This document shows positions 39,628 through 49,522 of a stretch of 64,000 nucleotides of DNA, one piece after another (within the stretch, counting starts at the first letter, position 1; each line of letters begins with the position of its first letter). Under the pieces are notes generated by a model that saw nothing but the letters and a program-made list of their open reading frames with translations, did no database searches and was not told the DNA's origin. The stretch lies in contig JAPHQV010000013.1 of assembly GCA_026197075.1 (NCBI GenBank), forward strand, positions 118,149-182,148, in the 5' to 3' direction. This DNA is from Gammaproteobacteria bacterium. GTDB taxonomy: Bacteria; Pseudomonadota; Gammaproteobacteria; DSM-19610. The position numbers and the translations under genes are program-made.

Positions 39628-40377
39628 ATGAGAATTCTGATCAGCAACGATGATGGTTATACAGCGCCCGGGATACGTTGTCTCGCCGAGGCACTTGCCA
39701 CCATGGGCACCGTGACCCTGGTGGCCCCGGACCGCGACCGCAGCGGTGCCTCCAACTCCCTCACGCTCACCAACCCCATCCGGGCCACGGAGGTGGAGGA
39801 GCGGGTCTATTGCGTCGACGGCACGCCCACCGATTGCGTGCACCTGGCCATCACCGGCCTGCTGGACGAAGACCCGGACATCGTGGTGTCGGGCATCAAT
39901 GCCGGCGCCAACCTTGGAGACGATGTGATCTATTCCGGCACCGTGGCGGCTGCCATGGAAGGCCGTTTCCTCGGCCTGCCGGCCATCGCCGTGTCACTGG
40001 CTTCCCACACCCCCACTCATTACTCCACCGCGGCACGGGTGGTGCTGGAACTGGTCAGTCGCCTGACGGTGGATCCGCTGCCGGCGGACACCATCCTCAA
40101 CATCAATGTGCCGGATGTCCCCTGGGACGAGCTCCAGGGATTCAGTGCCACGCGTCTGGGTCACCGCCACAAAGCGGAGCCGGTGGTGCGTGCCGAGGAT
40201 CCACGCGGCCGGCCCATCTACTGGGTGGGGCCTTCCGGACCCGAGCAGGATGCGGGGCCGGGCACCGATTTCCATGCCATCCGCAACCATCATGTCTCCA
40301 TCACGCCGATCCAGGTGGACCTCACCCGCCACGATGCCATCGACAAGGTGGCAAGCTGGCTGGGCGCGCGGGCCTGA
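39628..40377 (+). CDS. surE: 5'/3'-nucleotidase SurE
   Basis: Metal-dependent nucleotidase and stationary-phase survival protein. It has 249 residues (E. coli 253). Metal-binding segments [11 protein letters not shown] and [13 protein letters not shown] are present, with NVPDVPW in the C-terminal half. It opens the surE-pcm-yqaA-nlpD-rpoS run, a conserved stress-survival cluster in gammaproteobacteria. Confidence 0.97.
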   Translation: MRILISNDDGYTAPGIRCLAEALATMGTVTLVAPDRDRSGASNSLTLTNPIRATEVEERVYCVDGTPTDCVHLAITGLLDEDPDIVVSGINAGANLGDDVIYSGTVAAAMEGRFLGLPAIAVSLASHTPTHYSTAARVVLELVSRLTVDPLPADTILNINVPDVPWDELQGFSATRLGHRHKAEPVVRAEDPRGRPIYWVGPSGPEQDAGPGTDFHAIRNHHVSITPIQVDLTRHDAIDKVASWLGARA

Positions 40378-40414
40378 GCCGTACGCCATGCACAACGGGA
40401 ACCGCGGTATCGGC

Positions 40415-41044
40415 ATGACCTCCCAGCGCACCCGCGACCGACTGGTGGAGCGGCTGCGCGAGGAAGGCATCCGGGACAATGCCGTGCTGGAGGTGATCCG
40501 CGCCACCCCTCGCCACCTGTTCGTCGACGAGGCCCTGGACAGTCGTGCCTACGAGGACACCGCCCTGCCCATCGGCCATGGCCAGACCATTTCGCAGCCC
40601 TACATCGTGGCACGCATGACGGAGCTGGTGATCGCGAAGCGTCCGCAGAAGGTGCTGGAGGTGGGCACCGGCTCCGGCTACCAGGCGGCGGTGCTGGCGC
40701 AACTGGTGCCCAAGGTCTACACCACCGAACGGATCGAGGCCCTGGCGACCCAGGCACGCCAGCGATTCCGGCAGCTTGGCCTGCGCAATGTGCGCGCCAC
40801 CCGCAGCGACGGCACCATGGGTCTGCCCGACTTCGCACCCTATGACGCCATCATCGTCACGGCCGGAGGCGAGGCGGTGCCCGAGGCCCTGCTGCAACAG
40901 CTGGCGCCCGGTGGTCGATTGGTGATGCCGGTCGGCGGCCGGGACTACCAGGTGCTGACCCTGGTGGAACACACCGAAGAGGGTTTCGTGCGCGAGACCC
41001 TGGAGCCCGTGGTGTTCGTGCCCCTGATCGGTGGTATCAGCTGA
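40415..41044 (+). CDS. pcm: Protein-L-isoaspartate O-methyltransferase
   Basis: SAM-dependent repair enzyme for isoaspartyl residues in aged proteins. It has 209 residues from the ATG at 40415, where [19 protein letters not shown] aligns with pseudomonad and E. coli starts. An ATG at 40388 adds nine residues. [20 protein letters not shown] and the SAM loop [15 protein letters not shown] are diagnostic. It is coupled to yqaA by a one-base overlap. Confidence 0.96.
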   Translation: MTSQRTRDRLVERLREEGIRDNAVLEVIRATPRHLFVDEALDSRAYEDTALPIGHGQTISQPYIVARMTELVIAKRPQKVLEVGTGSGYQAAVLAQLVPKVYTTERIEALATQARQRFRQLGLRNVRATRSDGTMGLPDFAPYDAIIVTAGGEAVPEALLQQLAPGGRLVMPVGGRDYQVLTLVEHTEEGFVRETLEPVVFVPLIGGIS

Positions 41045-41628
41045 TGGCGCTGTTCACGAGCCTGTATGACCGGGTGATGCACTGGGCGCGCCATCGTCAC
41101 GCGGCCTGGTACCTGGGTGGACTGAGCTTTGCCGAGTCCTCTTTTTTCCCCATCCCGCCCGATGTGATGCTGGCCCCCATGAGTCTTGCCCAGCCACGGC
41201 GGGCCTGGTTCTTTGCGCTCATTACCACGCTGACGTCCGTGGCCGGCGGCGTACTGGGATATGCCATCGGCCATTTCGCCCTGGAATGGCTGGCACCGCT
41301 GATCAACGAAGGCGGACGCTGGCATGATCATTACCAGCATGCCCTGGCCTGGTTTTCCGAATGGGGCTTCTGGGCGGTGTTCCTGGCCGGCTTCTCGCCC
41401 ATCCCCTACAAGGTTTTCACCATTACCGCCGGCGCCCTGATCATGCCGTTGTTGCCCTTCGTGGTGGCGTCCTTCATCGGGCGTGGCTTGCGCTTCTTCA
41501 TGGTGGCGGGCCTGCTGGCCTGGGGCGGTCCACGCATGGAGGCCATGCTGCGCCGTTACGTGGAATGGCTGGGCTGGCTGCTGGTGGTGCTGGCGATAGT
41601 GGCATACCTGGTGGTCCGCAATTCGTGA
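41044..41628 (+). CDS. yqaA: DedA/SNARE-associated family membrane protein YqaA
   Basis: A 194-residue inner-membrane protein with several hydrophobic helices and the DedA-like motif AGFSPIPYKVFTITAGA. DedA proteins include undecaprenyl- and phospholipid-recycling transporters. The exact substrate of this branch is not established. Its ATG shares a base with the pcm stop. Position between pcm and nlpD is conserved in pseudomonads and relatives. Confidence 0.92.
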   Translation: MALFTSLYDRVMHWARHRHAAWYLGGLSFAESSFFPIPPDVMLAPMSLAQPRRAWFFALITTLTSVAGGVLGYAIGHFALEWLAPLINEGGRWHDHYQHALAWFSEWGFWAVFLAGFSPIPYKVFTITAGALIMPLLPFVVASFIGRGLRFFMVAGLLAWGGPRMEAMLRRYVEWLGWLLVVLAIVAYLVVRNS

Positions 41629-41713
41629 TAGGGTCTTGACGTCACTCCAGAGATAGCCGGGGCGTGAATTCGGGAACCGCGGATCAGAACTGACTCAGGT
41701 TTCCGGGAACCTA

Positions 41714-42493
41714 ATGTTGAAACACAGCACCACTGCACATCGAGTACTCCTGTTGCTGTTGCTTGGCATTTCATTGACGTGGCTGAATGGCTGCAGCAAT
41801 GTCGCGCGTCCTCCGATCAGCGATCGCAGCGCGGGTCCTGCGTGGACACCGGACAGCCACCGCGTGCGCGCGGGTGAGACCCTCTATTCCATCGCCTTCC
41901 AGTATGGCATGCGCCATGAAACCCTGGCGCAGTGGAATGGCTTGCGTTCGCCGTACACCATCAAGGTCGGACAGACCCTGCGACTGAAGCCGTCCGCGAA
42001 ACCAACAGGTGCAGCTTCCCGCAGCAGTTCCAGTACATCAGCATCTTCTGATTCTGTGAAACAAACTCCCGCTCCGACGACAACGCGGCCATCCGTCACA
42101 CCGCCGCTGCAGAAAACCTCCCCGATTACCTGGCAATGGCCCGCGCAAGGGCCGATTTTGCGTACATATCAGGGGAATAGCCATGGCAAGAAAGGCATCG
42201 AGATCGGTGGCGCGCGTGGCCAGGCGGTACGAGCCGCGGCAGCGGGACGCGTGGTCTATGCAGGCAGTGGACTTGTCGGCTACGGCAGGCTTATCATCAT
42301 CAAGCACGACGCACGTTTTCTTAGTGCCTATGGCTTTAACGATACGTTGTTTGTCCAGGAAGGGTCACAGGTCCATGCAGGTCAGGTGATCGCGGAAATG
42401 GGCAGTAGTGGCACCAACCGTGTACAACTGCATTTCGAGATTCGCAGGGATGGCAAGCCGGTTGATCCACTGCAATACCTGCCAAAACGCTGA
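41714..42493 (+). CDS. nlpD: LysM/LytM lipoprotein NlpD
   Basis: Outer-membrane lipoprotein that activates AmiC-type amidases at the septum. Its 259 residues start with a lipoprotein signal (lipobox LNGC near residues 24-27). A LysM domain ([17 protein letters not shown]) and a Ser/Thr-rich linker follow, then a C-terminal M23 fold. As in other NlpDs the M23 active site is degenerate: KKGIEIGG replaces the H-x3-D zinc motif, while the terminal QLHFEIR is kept. It precedes rpoS, and in E. coli an rpoS promoter lies inside nlpD. Confidence 0.95.
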   Translation: MLKHSTTAHRVLLLLLLGISLTWLNGCSNVARPPISDRSAGPAWTPDSHRVRAGETLYSIAFQYGMRHETLAQWNGLRSPYTIKVGQTLRLKPSAKPTGAASRSSSSTSASSDSVKQTPAPTTTRPSVTPPLQKTSPITWQWPAQGPILRTYQGNSHGKKGIEIGGARGQAVRAAAAGRVVYAGSGLVGYGRLIIIKHDARFLSAYGFNDTLFVQEGSQVHAGQVIAEMGSSGTNRVQLHFEIRRDGKPVDPLQYLPKR

Positions 42494-42600
42494 TCGTTAC
42501 GGCACTGGTCAAGAAAAGTTGTGGAGTGGAGGATACGGTCCGCCGCATCTTCAGCGGTGGCGCCGGAAATACACGCAACAGGGTTGTAGCGAGGTGGATC

Positions 42601-43614
42601 ATGCCCAAGACCAGCAAGATCTCCAATCGAAAGGATGCCGACCGTTTTCAACGGCCCCCCATGCCGGCATCCGCGTTTGAAGAGGATGAAGATGTCGTCG
42701 AGACCGTGAGTCACGACGTCGACACCGAATCCGAAATCACTACCCGGGAAACGGTATATGCCGCCGGGGAACATCCCGATAATCACCCCGATGCGACGCG
42801 ACTCTACCTGAGCGAAATCGGCTTTTCCCCGCTACTGAGCGCCGAGGAAGAGGTGTACTACTCACGCCTTGCGCAGAAAGGCGTGGAATCCGGCCGCCGT
42901 CGCATGATCGAAAGCAATCTGCGCCTGGTAGTGAAGATCGCGCGCCGTTACATGAATCGTGGCCTTGCCCTGCTGGACCTGATCGAGGAGGGCAACCTGG
43001 GGTTGATTCGCGCGGTCGAGAAGTTCGATCCCGAGCGGGGCTTCCGCTTCTCCACCTATGCCACCTGGTGGATCCGCCAGACCATCGAGCGGGCCATCAT
43101 GAACCAGACCCGCACCATCCGGCTGCCCATTCACGTGGTGAAGGAACTCAACGGTTATCTGCGGACCGCACGACAACTGGCGCAGCAGCTCGACCATGAA
43201 CCCAAGGCGGAAGAGATCGCGGCAGTGGCCAACAAGCCTGTCGCAGATGTGAAACGCATGCTGGGTTTCAACGAACGGGTAACGTCAGTCGATATCCCCA
43301 TTGGCCGGGACTCGGGTAAATCCGTCATCGATTCGGTGCCCGACGAAAACAACCCGGATCCATCCGAACAGCTGATGGACGATGATGTGCTCTCCAACCT
43401 GGATACCTGGGTGGACCAGCTCAGTGCCAAGCAACGCGAGGTGCTGGAGCGCCGCTTCGGCCTGCACGGCTACAAGGTCTCGACCCTGGAAGAAGTGGGC
43501 AGCGAGATCGGGGTGACCCGGGAACGGGTGCGACAGATCCAGATGGACGCCCTGAAACGGCTGCGGGAAATCATGGAGAGCGAGGGGTTTTCCTCCGACG
43601 CGCTGTTTTCCTGA
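42601..43614 (+). CDS. rpoS: RNA polymerase sigma factor RpoS
   Basis: Stationary-phase/general stress sigma factor. The 337 residues (E. coli 330) contain region 1.2 ([20 protein letters not shown]), region 2 ([38 protein letters not shown]), region 3 and region 4 ([20 protein letters not shown]). The ATG at 42601 follows a GAGG site at 42591-42594 and is preferred over a 25-residue extension. Region 1.1 is replaced by an acidic N-terminus, as in the family. Confidence 0.97.
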   Translation: MPKTSKISNRKDADRFQRPPMPASAFEEDEDVVETVSHDVDTESEITTRETVYAAGEHPDNHPDATRLYLSEIGFSPLLSAEEEVYYSRLAQKGVESGRRRMIESNLRLVVKIARRYMNRGLALLDLIEEGNLGLIRAVEKFDPERGFRFSTYATWWIRQTIERAIMNQTRTIRLPIHVVKELNGYLRTARQLAQQLDHEPKAEEIAAVANKPVADVKRMLGFNERVTSVDIPIGRDSGKSVIDSVPDENNPDPSEQLMDDDVLSNLDTWVDQLSAKQREVLERRFGLHGYKVSTLEEVGSEIGVTRERVRQIQMDALKRLREIMESEGFSSDALFS

Positions 43615-43619
43615 CTCGC

Positions 43620-43991
43620 TTACTCGATCATGAACAATGCCGCCACCACTCGCCGGCCTTCACCCAGCAGGATGTTGTAGGTCCGGCAAGCGGCGGCGGT
43701 GTCCATTACCTCCATCCCGATACCTTGTTGCAGGAATACCGCCATGCAGTCCGGGGGCGGAAAACGCAGCCGTGCGCCCGTGCCCAGCAGCAGGATTTCC
43801 GGCTCCAGGCTCCGTAGCACCTCCAGGTGCGCCGGCTGCAGTTCCCTGAAACCCGGCGCCCAGTCGGGAATCAGCCGGTCAGCGGTCACCACCACATGGC
43901 GATCGACAATGTGTTCATTGACCACGATCCGCCCCCGTTCATAGGCGCGGATACTGTTCTGGTCGGGCAAATGGTCCTGAGCAAATCGCAT
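43620..43991 (-). CDS. DUF498/Mth938-like domain protein
   Basis: A 123-residue protein convergent with rpoS (5 bases apart). The segments ILLLGTGARLRFPP and MDTAAACRTYNILLGEGRRV are typical of the Mth938-like fold, related to mitochondrial assembly factor NDUFAF3. Function in bacteria is unknown. The ATG at 43991 is favoured by MRFAQDHLPDQNSIRAY, six residues inside a longer frame. Confidence 0.85.
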   Translation of the reverse strand: MRFAQDHLPDQNSIRAYERGRIVVNEHIVDRHVVVTADRLIPDWAPGFRELQPAHLEVLRSLEPEILLLGTGARLRFPPPDCMAVFLQQGIGMEVMDTAAACRTYNILLGEGRRVVAALFMIE

Positions 43992-44010
43992 CCCCCCAAC
44001 CTTACCCAAT

Positions 44011-44086
44011 CGGGGTCAGGTCTTGCAATCCAGCACTGGTTTCCGAGCACCATAGTATTTGTGCTGGATTGCAAGACCTGACCCCG
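44011..44086. mobile_element. 76-bp perfect inverted repeat with GGGGTCAGG tips (MITE-like)
   Basis: Left arm 44011-44036 (CGGGGTCAGGTCTTGCAATC, then CAGCAC) is the exact reverse complement of right arm 44061-44086, with a 24-base loop. A 26-bp perfect stem with no gene inside fits a non-autonomous mobile palindrome. Perfect arms suggest recent arrival or active maintenance. No transposase is nearby. Confidence 0.75.
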
Positions 44087-44109
44087 GCACTTCGGATAGT
44101 ATTCCCCGC

Positions 44110-44313
44110 ATGCAACCCGATGAAGACCGTAAACGCCGTGATTTCGTCCTCGGCAACCTGATCCTGGGCCTCGCGGCCCTCATCCTGTTGTTCATGGGGC
44201 CGTTGTGGGAGCGCCTGGGCGTCTGGGCGCTGATCCTGTGGATGGCCCTTGCCGCCACAGGGGTGTACCTGATTACCAAGGACAAGGATCAGCACCCCGG
44301 ACCACCCCTCTGA
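44110..44313 (+). CDS. Small two-helix membrane protein
   Basis: A 67-residue protein with a charged N-terminus (MQPDEDRKRRDF) and two hydrophobic helices (about residues 13-31 and 36-54), ending in a short hydrophilic tail. No functional motif is recognised. The ATG at 44110 lies 24 bases after the inverted repeat, without a clear ribosome-binding site. Coding is supported by the coherent membrane pattern and biased third positions. Confidence 0.7.
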   Translation: MQPDEDRKRRDFVLGNLILGLAALILLFMGPLWERLGVWALILWMALAATGVYLITKDKDQHPGPPL

Positions 44314-44434
44314 CCTTCCCTGATCGCGATTTTTCGGTTACCCGTCTTGTGTCCGGGGCACAATTTCAGTAATGTGGCTTGTTTGACTCTATGTCATTGT
44401 TTAACCTTCTGTAACCGCTGCCCAGAGTGCCAAA

Positions 44435-45643
44435 TTGAACGACGAATTCGCCAGGATCAAGCGCCTCCCCCCCTATGTGTTCAACATCGTCAATGAGTTG
44501 AAGGCCAAGGCCCGCGCGCGCGGGGAGGACATCATCGATTTCGGCATGGGCAACCCCGACCGGCCGACGCCCCAGCACATCGTCGATAAACTGGTCGAGG
44601 CGGCCCAGCGCGGCGACACACACCGCTACTCGGTATCACGCGGCATCCCGCGCCTGCGTCGGGCCATCTGCACCTGGTACAAGCGCCGCTTCGACGTGGA
44701 CCTGGACCCCGAGACCCAGGCCATCGTTACCATCGGTTCCAAGGAGGGCCTGGCCCACCTGGCCCTGGCCACCATGGGGCCGGGCGACGCGGTGCTGGTG
44801 CCCAACCCCGCCTATCCCATTCATCCTTATGGCTTCGTGATTTCCGGTGCCGATATCCGTCATGTACCCATGATCGAGGGAGTCGATTTCTTCGAGGCGC
44901 TGGAAAAGGCCATCAAGGATTCCTGGCCCAAGCCCAAGATGCTGGTGCTGAATTTTCCCGGCAACCCCACTACCCAGTGCGTGGACCTGGAGTTCTTCGA
45001 GCGGGTGGTCGCCATCGCCCGCGAGCACGACATCTGGGTGGTGCACGACATCGCCTACGCCGACCTGGTGTTCGATGGCTATGTGGCGCCCTCGATCCTG
45101 CAAGTGCCGGGCGCGACGGACGTGGCGGTGGAATTCTACAGCCTGTCCAAGAGCTACAACATGCCGGGCTGGCGCGTCGGCTTCATGTGCGGCAACAAGA
45201 CCCTGGTGGCGGCCCTGGCGCGCATGAAGTCCTACCTGGACTACGGCACCTTCACACCCATCCAGGTGGCGGCCATTACCGCCCTGGAAGGCCCGCAGGA
45301 GTGCGTGCGCGAGATCGCCGCCGTCTATGAAAGTCGCCGCGACGTGTTGTGCGACGGTCTCAACGCCCTGGGCTGGAAGGTGGAAAAACCCAAGGCCACC
45401 ATGTTCGTGTGGGCGCCCATTCCTGAACAATACCGGCACCTGGGGTCGCTGGAATTCTCCAAGCGCCTGCTTGCGGAGGCCAAGGTGGCGGTGGCACCGG
45501 GCATCGGCTTCGGTGACTACGGCGACACCCATGTGCGCTTCGGCCTGATCGAAAACGAGCACCGCACCCGCCAGGCGGTGCGCTGTATCCGTGAAATGTT
45601 CCGCAGGGACGAAAAACAGAAGAAAGTCTCCGGAGGAGAATGA
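44435..45643 (+). CDS. alaC: Alanine-synthesising aminotransferase AlaC (class I/II PLP enzyme)
   Basis: A 402-residue fold-type I aminotransferase (E. coli AlaC 412). YAYP-type PLP-stacking residues appear in [10 protein letters not shown]. The Schiff-base Lys is in [15 protein letters not shown], and the substrate Arg is in the C-terminal half. E. coli AlaC converts pyruvate to alanine. Translation apparently starts at TTG 44435, giving [18 protein letters not shown], with no ATG nearby. It overlaps hom by 4 bases, a common alaC-hom-thrC arrangement. Confidence 0.92.
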   Translation: MNDEFARIKRLPPYVFNIVNELKAKARARGEDIIDFGMGNPDRPTPQHIVDKLVEAAQRGDTHRYSVSRGIPRLRRAICTWYKRRFDVDLDPETQAIVTIGSKEGLAHLALATMGPGDAVLVPNPAYPIHPYGFVISGADIRHVPMIEGVDFFEALEKAIKDSWPKPKMLVLNFPGNPTTQCVDLEFFERVVAIAREHDIWVVHDIAYADLVFDGYVAPSILQVPGATDVAVEFYSLSKSYNMPGWRVGFMCGNKTLVAALARMKSYLDYGTFTPIQVAAITALEGPQECVREIAAVYESRRDVLCDGLNALGWKVEKPKATMFVWAPIPEQYRHLGSLEFSKRLLAEAKVAVAPGIGFGDYGDTHVRFGLIENEHRTRQAVRCIREMFRRDEKQKKVSGGE

Positions 45644-46962
45644 GCTTGAAACCCGTCAACGTAGGACTCCTGGGGCTCGGCACCGTCGGTGGCGGCACCT
45701 TCAACGTGCTGAGCCGCAACGCCGAGGAAATCACCCGTCGTGCCGGGCGCGGCATCCGCATCAGTCATGCCGCCGCCCGCGACTACGACCCCGCGCGCCT
45801 GCCCGGCATCGCGGACATCCAGGTCAGCGACGACGCCTTCAGCGTGGTGGAAAACCCGGAGGTGGACATCATCGTCGAGCTGATCGGCGGCTACAGCCCG
45901 GCCAAGGAGCTGGTGCTCAAGGCCATCGAGAACGGCAAACACGTGGTCACCGCCAACAAGGCGCTGATCGCCCTGCACGGCAACGAGATCTTCGCCGCCG
46001 CCCAGCAAAAGGGCGTGATGGTGGCCTTCGAGGCGGCCGTGGCCGGCGGCATTCCCATCATCAAGGCCATTCGCGAGGGCCTGGCCGCCAACCAGATCGA
46101 ATGGCTGTGCGGCATCATCAACGGCACCGGCAACTTCATTCTCACGGAGATGCGCGACAAGGGCCGCGATTTCGACGACGTGCTCAAGGAGGCGCAGGCC
46201 CTGGGCTATGCCGAGGCCGATCCTACCTTCGACGTGGAAGGGATCGACGCCGCCCACAAACTCACCATCCTGGCCTCGCTGGCCTTCGGCATCCCGCTGC
46301 AGTTCGACAAGACCTACACCGAGGGCATCACCAACATCACCCGTGACGACGTGGCCTATGCCGAGGAGCTGGGCTACCGCATCAAGCACCTGGGCTTCTC
46401 GCGCCGCACACCGGCCGGCGTCGAGCTGCGCGTGCACCCGACCCTGATCCCCGAACGGCGACTGATCGCCAACGTGGACGGCGTCATGAACGCCGTGCTG
46501 GTGAAGGGCGATGCCGTGGGTCCGACCCTGTACTACGGCGCCGGCGCCGGTTCCGAGCCGACCGCCTCCGCCGTGGTGGCCGACATCATCGACGTGGTGC
46601 GCACCCTCACCGCCGACCCGGAGAACCGCGTGCCACACCTAGCCTTCCAGCCCGGCGCGCTGGCGGACCTGCCCATCCTGCCCATGGAGGAGGTGGAGAC
46701 TGCCTATTACCTGCGCATGCTGGCCGTGGACCGCCCCGGCGTGCTGGCCGACGTGACGCGTATCCTCGGCGATTCCGGCATCAGCATCGAGGCCATCATC
46801 CAGAAGGAACCGGCCGAGGATGCCACCGACGTGCCGGTCATCATGCTCACGCGCCAGGTGCGCGAAAAACAGATGAACCAGGCCATCGCCCGCATCGAGG
46901 CCCTCGATGCCCTGCATGGCCCCGTCACGCGCATCCGGGTGGAGCACCTGGACGCGCAGTAG
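45640..46962 (+). CDS. hom: Homoserine dehydrogenase
   Basis: Reduces aspartate semialdehyde to homoserine, the entry to threonine and methionine. It has 440 residues, a monofunctional enzyme without an aspartokinase domain. It contains the NAD(P) loop [16 protein letters not shown], the catalytic block [11 protein letters not shown] and a C-terminal ACT domain ([17 protein letters not shown]) expected to mediate threonine feedback. Its start overlaps the alaC stop. thrC follows after a palindromic repeat. Confidence 0.97.
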   Translation: MSLKPVNVGLLGLGTVGGGTFNVLSRNAEEITRRAGRGIRISHAAARDYDPARLPGIADIQVSDDAFSVVENPEVDIIVELIGGYSPAKELVLKAIENGKHVVTANKALIALHGNEIFAAAQQKGVMVAFEAAVAGGIPIIKAIREGLAANQIEWLCGIINGTGNFILTEMRDKGRDFDDVLKEAQALGYAEADPTFDVEGIDAAHKLTILASLAFGIPLQFDKTYTEGITNITRDDVAYAEELGYRIKHLGFSRRTPAGVELRVHPTLIPERRLIANVDGVMNAVLVKGDAVGPTLYYGAGAGSEPTASAVVADIIDVVRTLTADPENRVPHLAFQPGALADLPILPMEEVETAYYLRMLAVDRPGVLADVTRILGDSGISIEAIIQKEPAEDATDVPVIMLTRQVREKQMNQAIARIEALDALHGPVTRIRVEHLDAQ

Positions 46963-46975
46963 TGAAAATGCATCC

Positions 46976-47040
46976 GTCATTCCCGCGAATGCGGGAATCC
47001 ATGGCTTGAAAACCTGGATTCCCGCATTCGCGGGAATGAC
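46976..47040. repeat. dRS3-like perfect inverted pair between hom and thrC
   Basis: Left unit 46976-47001 (GTCATTCCCGCGAATGCGGG, then AATCCA) and right unit 47015-47040 are exact inverted 26-base copies with a 13-base spacer. Each contains ATTCCC-N8-GGGAAT, the form of the neisserial dRS3 repeat. A degenerate relative (CCCCGCGAGAGCGGGA) lies at about 48252-48267. Confidence 0.85.
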
Positions 47041-47080
47041 GAGGAAATAGTCTCCAATCATACAGACCAGGACCACCGCC

Positions 47081-48223
47081 ATGCCCTTCCGTCCCCGCTA
47101 TACCGGCCTCATCGACAAGTACCGCGACCGTCTGCCCGTGCACGACGACACGCGCATCATCAGCCTCGGCGAGGGCAACACCCCGCTGATCCGCCTGAAC
47201 AACATCCCGCGCGAAATCGGCAAGGAAGTGGACATCTACGTCAAGTACGAGGGTCTCAACCCCACCGGTTCCTTCAAGGACCGCGGCATGACCATGGCGG
47301 TGACCAAGGCGGTGGAAGAGGGCAGCCGCGCGGTGATCTGCGCCTCCACCGGCAACACCTCGGCCGCGGCGGCGGCCTATGCGGCCCGCGCCGGCATCAC
47401 CGCCTTCGTGCTCATCCCCGAAGGCAAGATCGCCATGGGCAAGCTGGCGCAGGCCATGATGCACGGTTCGGTAGTGCTGCAGATCCGTGGCAACTTCGAT
47501 GCCGGTATGCGCCTGGTGAAGGAAGTGGCCGCCGAGGCCCCGGTGACCATCGTCAACTCCATCAATCCCTATCGCCTGCAGGGCCAGAAGACGGCCGCCT
47601 TCGAGATCATCGAGGAGCTGGGCCGCGCGCCGGACTACCACTGCCTGCCCGTGGGCAACGCCGGCAACATCACCGCTCACTGGATCGGCTACTGCGAGTA
47701 CTCGGCCGCCTCCGGTGACCATGTCACCGAGGCCTGTTCCTTCTGCAAGGGCCACTGCACCTACGCCGGCGGCGCCATCGTCGGCAACCGGCCGAAGATG
47801 GTGGGCTACCAGGCGGCCGGCTCCGCGCCCTTCATGCGCGGCCACATGGTGGACGATCCCGACACCGTCGCCACCGCCATCCGCATCGGCCATCCCCAGT
47901 CCTGGGACCAGGCCTGGAAGGTACGCGAGGAATCCGGTGGCTGGTTCGACGAATGCAGTGACGAGGAAATCCTCGCCGCGCAGAAACTGCTGGCGCGCAA
48001 GGAAGGGGTGTTCTGTGAACCGGCATCCGCCGCCTCCCTGGCCGGCGCCCTGCGTGATATCAAATCTGGCAAGATCCCCGAGGGCAGTTCCGTGGTCTGC
48101 ACCCTGACGGGTAATGGTCTCAAGGACCCGGACACCGCCATCGCCCAGAGCCAGGGTGGGGTGGTCACCATCGATGCCGCCCTGGAGCCGGTCAAGGCCG
48201 CCATACTTGGCAATATGAAATAG
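47081..48223 (+). CDS. thrC: Threonine synthase
   Basis: PLP enzyme (fold type II) that converts O-phosphohomoserine to threonine. It has 380 residues, the short class used by many pseudomonads rather than the 428-residue E. coli type. The PLP lysine is in [11 protein letters not shown], the phosphate-binding loop is [17 protein letters not shown], and [11 protein letters not shown] is present. It completes the alaC-hom-thrC amino-acid unit. Confidence 0.96.
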   Translation: MPFRPRYTGLIDKYRDRLPVHDDTRIISLGEGNTPLIRLNNIPREIGKEVDIYVKYEGLNPTGSFKDRGMTMAVTKAVEEGSRAVICASTGNTSAAAAAYAARAGITAFVLIPEGKIAMGKLAQAMMHGSVVLQIRGNFDAGMRLVKEVAAEAPVTIVNSINPYRLQGQKTAAFEIIEELGRAPDYHCLPVGNAGNITAHWIGYCEYSAASGDHVTEACSFCKGHCTYAGGAIVGNRPKMVGYQAAGSAPFMRGHMVDDPDTVATAIRIGHPQSWDQAWKVREESGGWFDECSDEEILAAQKLLARKEGVFCEPASAASLAGALRDIKSGKIPEGSSVVCTLTGNGLKDPDTAIAQSQGGVVTIDAALEPVKAAILGNMK

Positions 48224-48381
48224 GCCTTTCACCGGCTCGTGCCACGCCATCCCCGCGAGAGCGGGACAAAATCAGGTAGCACGTTGAATGCCGCAGGGGC
48301 GGGCCGAAGGGCGAGCGCAGTGTGTCTCCATGCGTTGGGTGCGCTTGGGATGACGGGGTACGACGGAAAAGGGAGCTGAAC
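48224..48381. other. Gap thrC to rpfE-like gene
   Basis: 158 bases with a degenerate dRS3-like palindrome (CCCCGCGAGAGCGGGA, about 48252-48267) and no convincing terminator or promoter. Confidence 0.4.
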
Positions 48382-49422
48382 ATGGTACCGTCACAACTCA
48401 CCCTGTTGGTGCCCGGCCTGTTCGGTCCTTTTCCTGCCGGGAACGAGATGTTGCCCGCGCCATCGTTGCCCGCGCTGCTTGACCTGTTGCGGTGTGCCAG
48501 TCCATTGCAGAATGACGATGCAGATGACCCGGACGCGTGGCTCTGTGCGCGCTTCGGCATCTCCCGTGACTCGGAGTCCGACTGGCCCCTGGCCCCATTG
48601 CTGGTGGAGCTGGAACTGGGTGAGGCCGGCCAGGACTACTGGTTGCGCGCCGATCCAGTGCATTTGCGCGCTGACCGCAGCCACCTGGTCCTGTTTGGAC
48701 CCGAGGCACTGGCGATTCGCCAGGAGGAGGCCGATGCCCTGGCGGAGGGTTTCAATGCACTCTATCAACCGGACGGTCTGCGGTTGTACACGCCCACACC
48801 GAACCGCTGGTATCTGCGCCTGGCGCAGGCGCCGCGTCTGGCCAACACGCCGCTCCCCGATGTCATCGGTCGGGACATCGACCGCCACCTGCCGCGCGGC
48901 GAGGATGCCGGTTCCTGGCATGCGCGGCTGAACGAAATCCAGATGCTGTTCCATACCCATGCGGTGAATGAACGGCGCGCGGAGCAGGGTCAACCGGGCA
49001 TCAACAGCCTGTGGCTCTGGGGTGGCGGACGGATGCCGGCTTCACTGCAGGCGCAGGATGCCTGGGTGTGCAGTGACGACCCGCTGGCCCGGGCGCTGGC
49101 GCGAGCCGCCAGCGTACCACTCCTGGAGTCAGACGGAGACCTGCAGGACTGGCTGCCCACCGCACTGAATGAAGGGCCCGGACTGGTGGTCCTGAGCGGC
49201 TGTCGCCAGGCACAGCAATATGGCGATACGCAGGAGTGGAGCGAGCGGATACAGGAACTGGAACGGACATGGTGGGCACCCTTGCAAGCAATGCGCGCGC
49301 AGGGCCGTCTGCAGCGTCTCGTGCTTCAGGCGCCACCCCGTGCGGCGTATCATATCGGCGCACCACGCTGGTGGGAGCGACTGCGCCGGCCGCGAGCACT
49401 GCGGCACTACCTTGCCTCGTGA
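48382..49422 (+). CDS. RpfE-family protein (phosphoglycerate mutase-like)
   Basis: A 346-residue cytosolic protein with LTLLVPGLFGP at the start and the conserved core LNEIQMLFHTHAVNERR and INSLWLWGGGRMP. It resembles the uncharacterised RpfE family, sometimes annotated as cofactor-independent phosphoglycerate mutase-related. The family's role is unknown. It was named from the rpf regulatory locus of Xanthomonas, where it neighbours recJ, as here. The ATG at 48382 follows GGGAGC at 48371-48376, which excludes a 20-residue extension. Confidence 0.8.
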   Translation: MVPSQLTLLVPGLFGPFPAGNEMLPAPSLPALLDLLRCASPLQNDDADDPDAWLCARFGISRDSESDWPLAPLLVELELGEAGQDYWLRADPVHLRADRSHLVLFGPEALAIRQEEADALAEGFNALYQPDGLRLYTPTPNRWYLRLAQAPRLANTPLPDVIGRDIDRHLPRGEDAGSWHARLNEIQMLFHTHAVNERRAEQGQPGINSLWLWGGGRMPASLQAQDAWVCSDDPLARALARAASVPLLESDGDLQDWLPTALNEGPGLVVLSGCRQAQQYGDTQEWSERIQELERTWWAPLQAMRAQGRLQRLVLQAPPRAAYHIGAPRWWERLRRPRALRHYLAS

Positions 49423-49429
49423 CCAAACG

Positions 49430-49497
49430 CTGTAGGAGCGGCCTTTGGCCGCGAATTGGTGTGCCAGCCCGGTTCGCGGCCAAAGGCCGCTCCTACA
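49430..49497. repeat. REP-like inverted pair (copy 6), complete
   Basis: Left unit 49430-49455 (CTGTAGGAGCGGCCTTTGGC, then CGCGAA) and right unit 49473-49497 (TTCGCGGCCAAAGGCCGCTC, then CTACA) are inverted copies with a 17-base spacer. This is the GGCCTTTGGCC subtype, as at 35544-35570. Confidence 0.9.
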
Positions 49498-49522
49498 TTC
49501 TATCCAAGTACAGGCAGACCAC

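Noticed and set aside
41884..42493. NlpD as an active M23 endopeptidase
   Set aside because: The zinc motif is replaced (KKGIEIGG) as in known NlpDs, so an amidase-activator role is more likely.
49430..49497. Possible CRISPR repeat pair
   Set aside because: Only two inverted, not direct, copies with a 17-base spacer. The core matches the dispersed REP-like family.
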